Source of the DNA: CATQGW01 sp965242565
GTDB taxonomy: Bacteria; Chloroflexota; Dehalococcoidia; Bin125
NCBI GenBank assembly: GCA_965242565.1
Contig: OZ251457.1
Coordinates: 1,612,001-1,676,000, forward strand
Direction: 5' to 3'
Length of the DNA: 64,000 bases
Below are positions 63,691 to 64,000 of this stretch, piece after piece (within the stretch, counting starts at the first letter, position 1; every line of letters begins with the position of its first letter). Both the position numbers and the translations under genes were made by a program. Below the pieces are notes generated by a model. It was given only the letters and a program-made list of their open reading frames with translations, was not told where the DNA came from and searched no databases.

Positions 63691-64000
63691 TCAGCCCGTT
63701 TCGGATCGCTTCTGGCCGCGCATTACGGCGGCGACGGGGCGCAGCACGGCGCGGGCAAGCTGCTGCGGGCGCGGCGGCGCGGCGCGGATGCGGTCGTAGC
63801 GAATGCCGGAGAGAGCGGCGATCGCGACCACCGTGAGTCCCATGACGAGCAGCACGATCCGCTCGCCGCTGAGGTCGGCGACGGCGCCGAAAAGCAGGCC
63901 GGCGAGCGTCGAGACGCCGAACGGGAAAAAGGTGAGCGCGGTGAGGCGTCCGTGGTACTCCGGTTCGCTCTGCACGAGCACCTCGGCGGTGTTGACCGCC
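63691..64000 (-). CDS. MFS transporter, C-terminal part only
   Basis: The 3' end of a membrane transporter that begins beyond the window. It shows two C-terminal hydrophobic segments (FFPFGVSTLAGLLFGAVADL and IVLLVMGLTVVAIAALSG) and EPEYHGRLTAL, the loop between helices typical of MFS efflux carriers. A basic tail follows. Substrate unknown. Confidence 0.75.
   Translation of the reverse strand, partial: AVNTAEVLVQSEPEYHGRLTALTFFPFGVSTLAGLLFGAVADLSGERIVLLVMGLTVVAIAALSGIRYDRIRAAPPRPQQLARAVLRPVAAVMRGQKRSETG

Overview
The window is a GC-rich (roughly two-thirds G+C by eye), densely coded chromosomal segment. I count about 68 protein-coding genes or remnants, one tRNA and several repeat families. 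The gene mix includes two luciferase-like (LLM class) flavin monooxygenases, two CaiB/BaiF CoA-transferases, three enoyl-CoA hydratases, an acyl-CoA dehydrogenase, an acyl-CoA carboxylase beta subunit, a phytanoyl-CoA dioxygenase, an F420-type PPOX protein and a sortase. This combination resembles oxic, degradative Chloroflexota such as the SAR202/Dehalococcoidia-like lineages of seawater and sponges. That placement is inference; there is no rRNA or ribosomal protein gene here to test it.

Layout. 1-9 kb: tandem SDR genes (the second cut short by a repeat), an F420-type PPOX protein, pterin carbinolamine dehydratase, a threonine-dehydratase-like enzyme coupled to a DinB protein, an SRAP protein, an enoyl-CoA hydratase and a hydroxyisobutyrate-dehydrogenase-like enzyme, interspersed with GC-rich hairpin repeats (family A). 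Around 6.4-7.1 kb lies a dead GIY-YIG nuclease between palindromic repeats (family B). 9-14 kb: a CoA-hydrolase/transferase coupled to a DUF4365 two-gene cassette, then a zinc alcohol dehydrogenase. 14-20 kb: a DNA-methyltransferase remnant, a MITE-like element, and a minus-strand run (ureohydrolase, LLM, enoyl-CoA hydratase, DUF2277, DUF6978, DUF1828/1829, acyl-CoA dehydrogenase). 20-26 kb: a two-gene NAD-linked, molybdopterin-dependent formate-dehydrogenase-like complex, then a sortase. 26.2-30.2 kb: tRNA-Ala followed by a small accessory island (DUF1828/1829, DUF4143 ATPase, orphan HicB, a predicted nuclease bounded by a duplicated ggt 3' end). 30-45 kb: metabolism broken by a Panacea-type toxin-antitoxin pair and DarTG, a duplicated hairpin RNA locus and an acyltransferase-LysM-SGNH fusion. 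45-53 kb: aminotransferase, an OsmC-like gene with an in-frame TGA at the expected cysteine, GcvH, DUF418, a lipoprotein cytochrome c, two CaiB genes flanking a second DUF6978/DUF1828 cassette, and MntA/HepT. 53-64 kb: enoyl-CoA hydratase, a PanE-like reductase, a compact three-gene operon (winged-helix-like protein, GHKL ATPase, sigma-region-4/HARE-HTH protein), LLM, alpha/beta hydrolase, S9 peptidase and a partial MFS transporter.

How it fits together: the housekeeping content points to breakdown of acyl-CoA-linked organic compounds, with formate oxidation feeding NADH. Inserted into it are at least seven toxin-antitoxin or putative defence cassettes. The strongest candidates for something undescribed are the GHKL/sigma-like three-gene operon (55114-59573), the repeated DUF6978/DUF1828 pair (15765-17041 and 50184-51069) and the probable selenocysteine OsmC protein (45305-45802).
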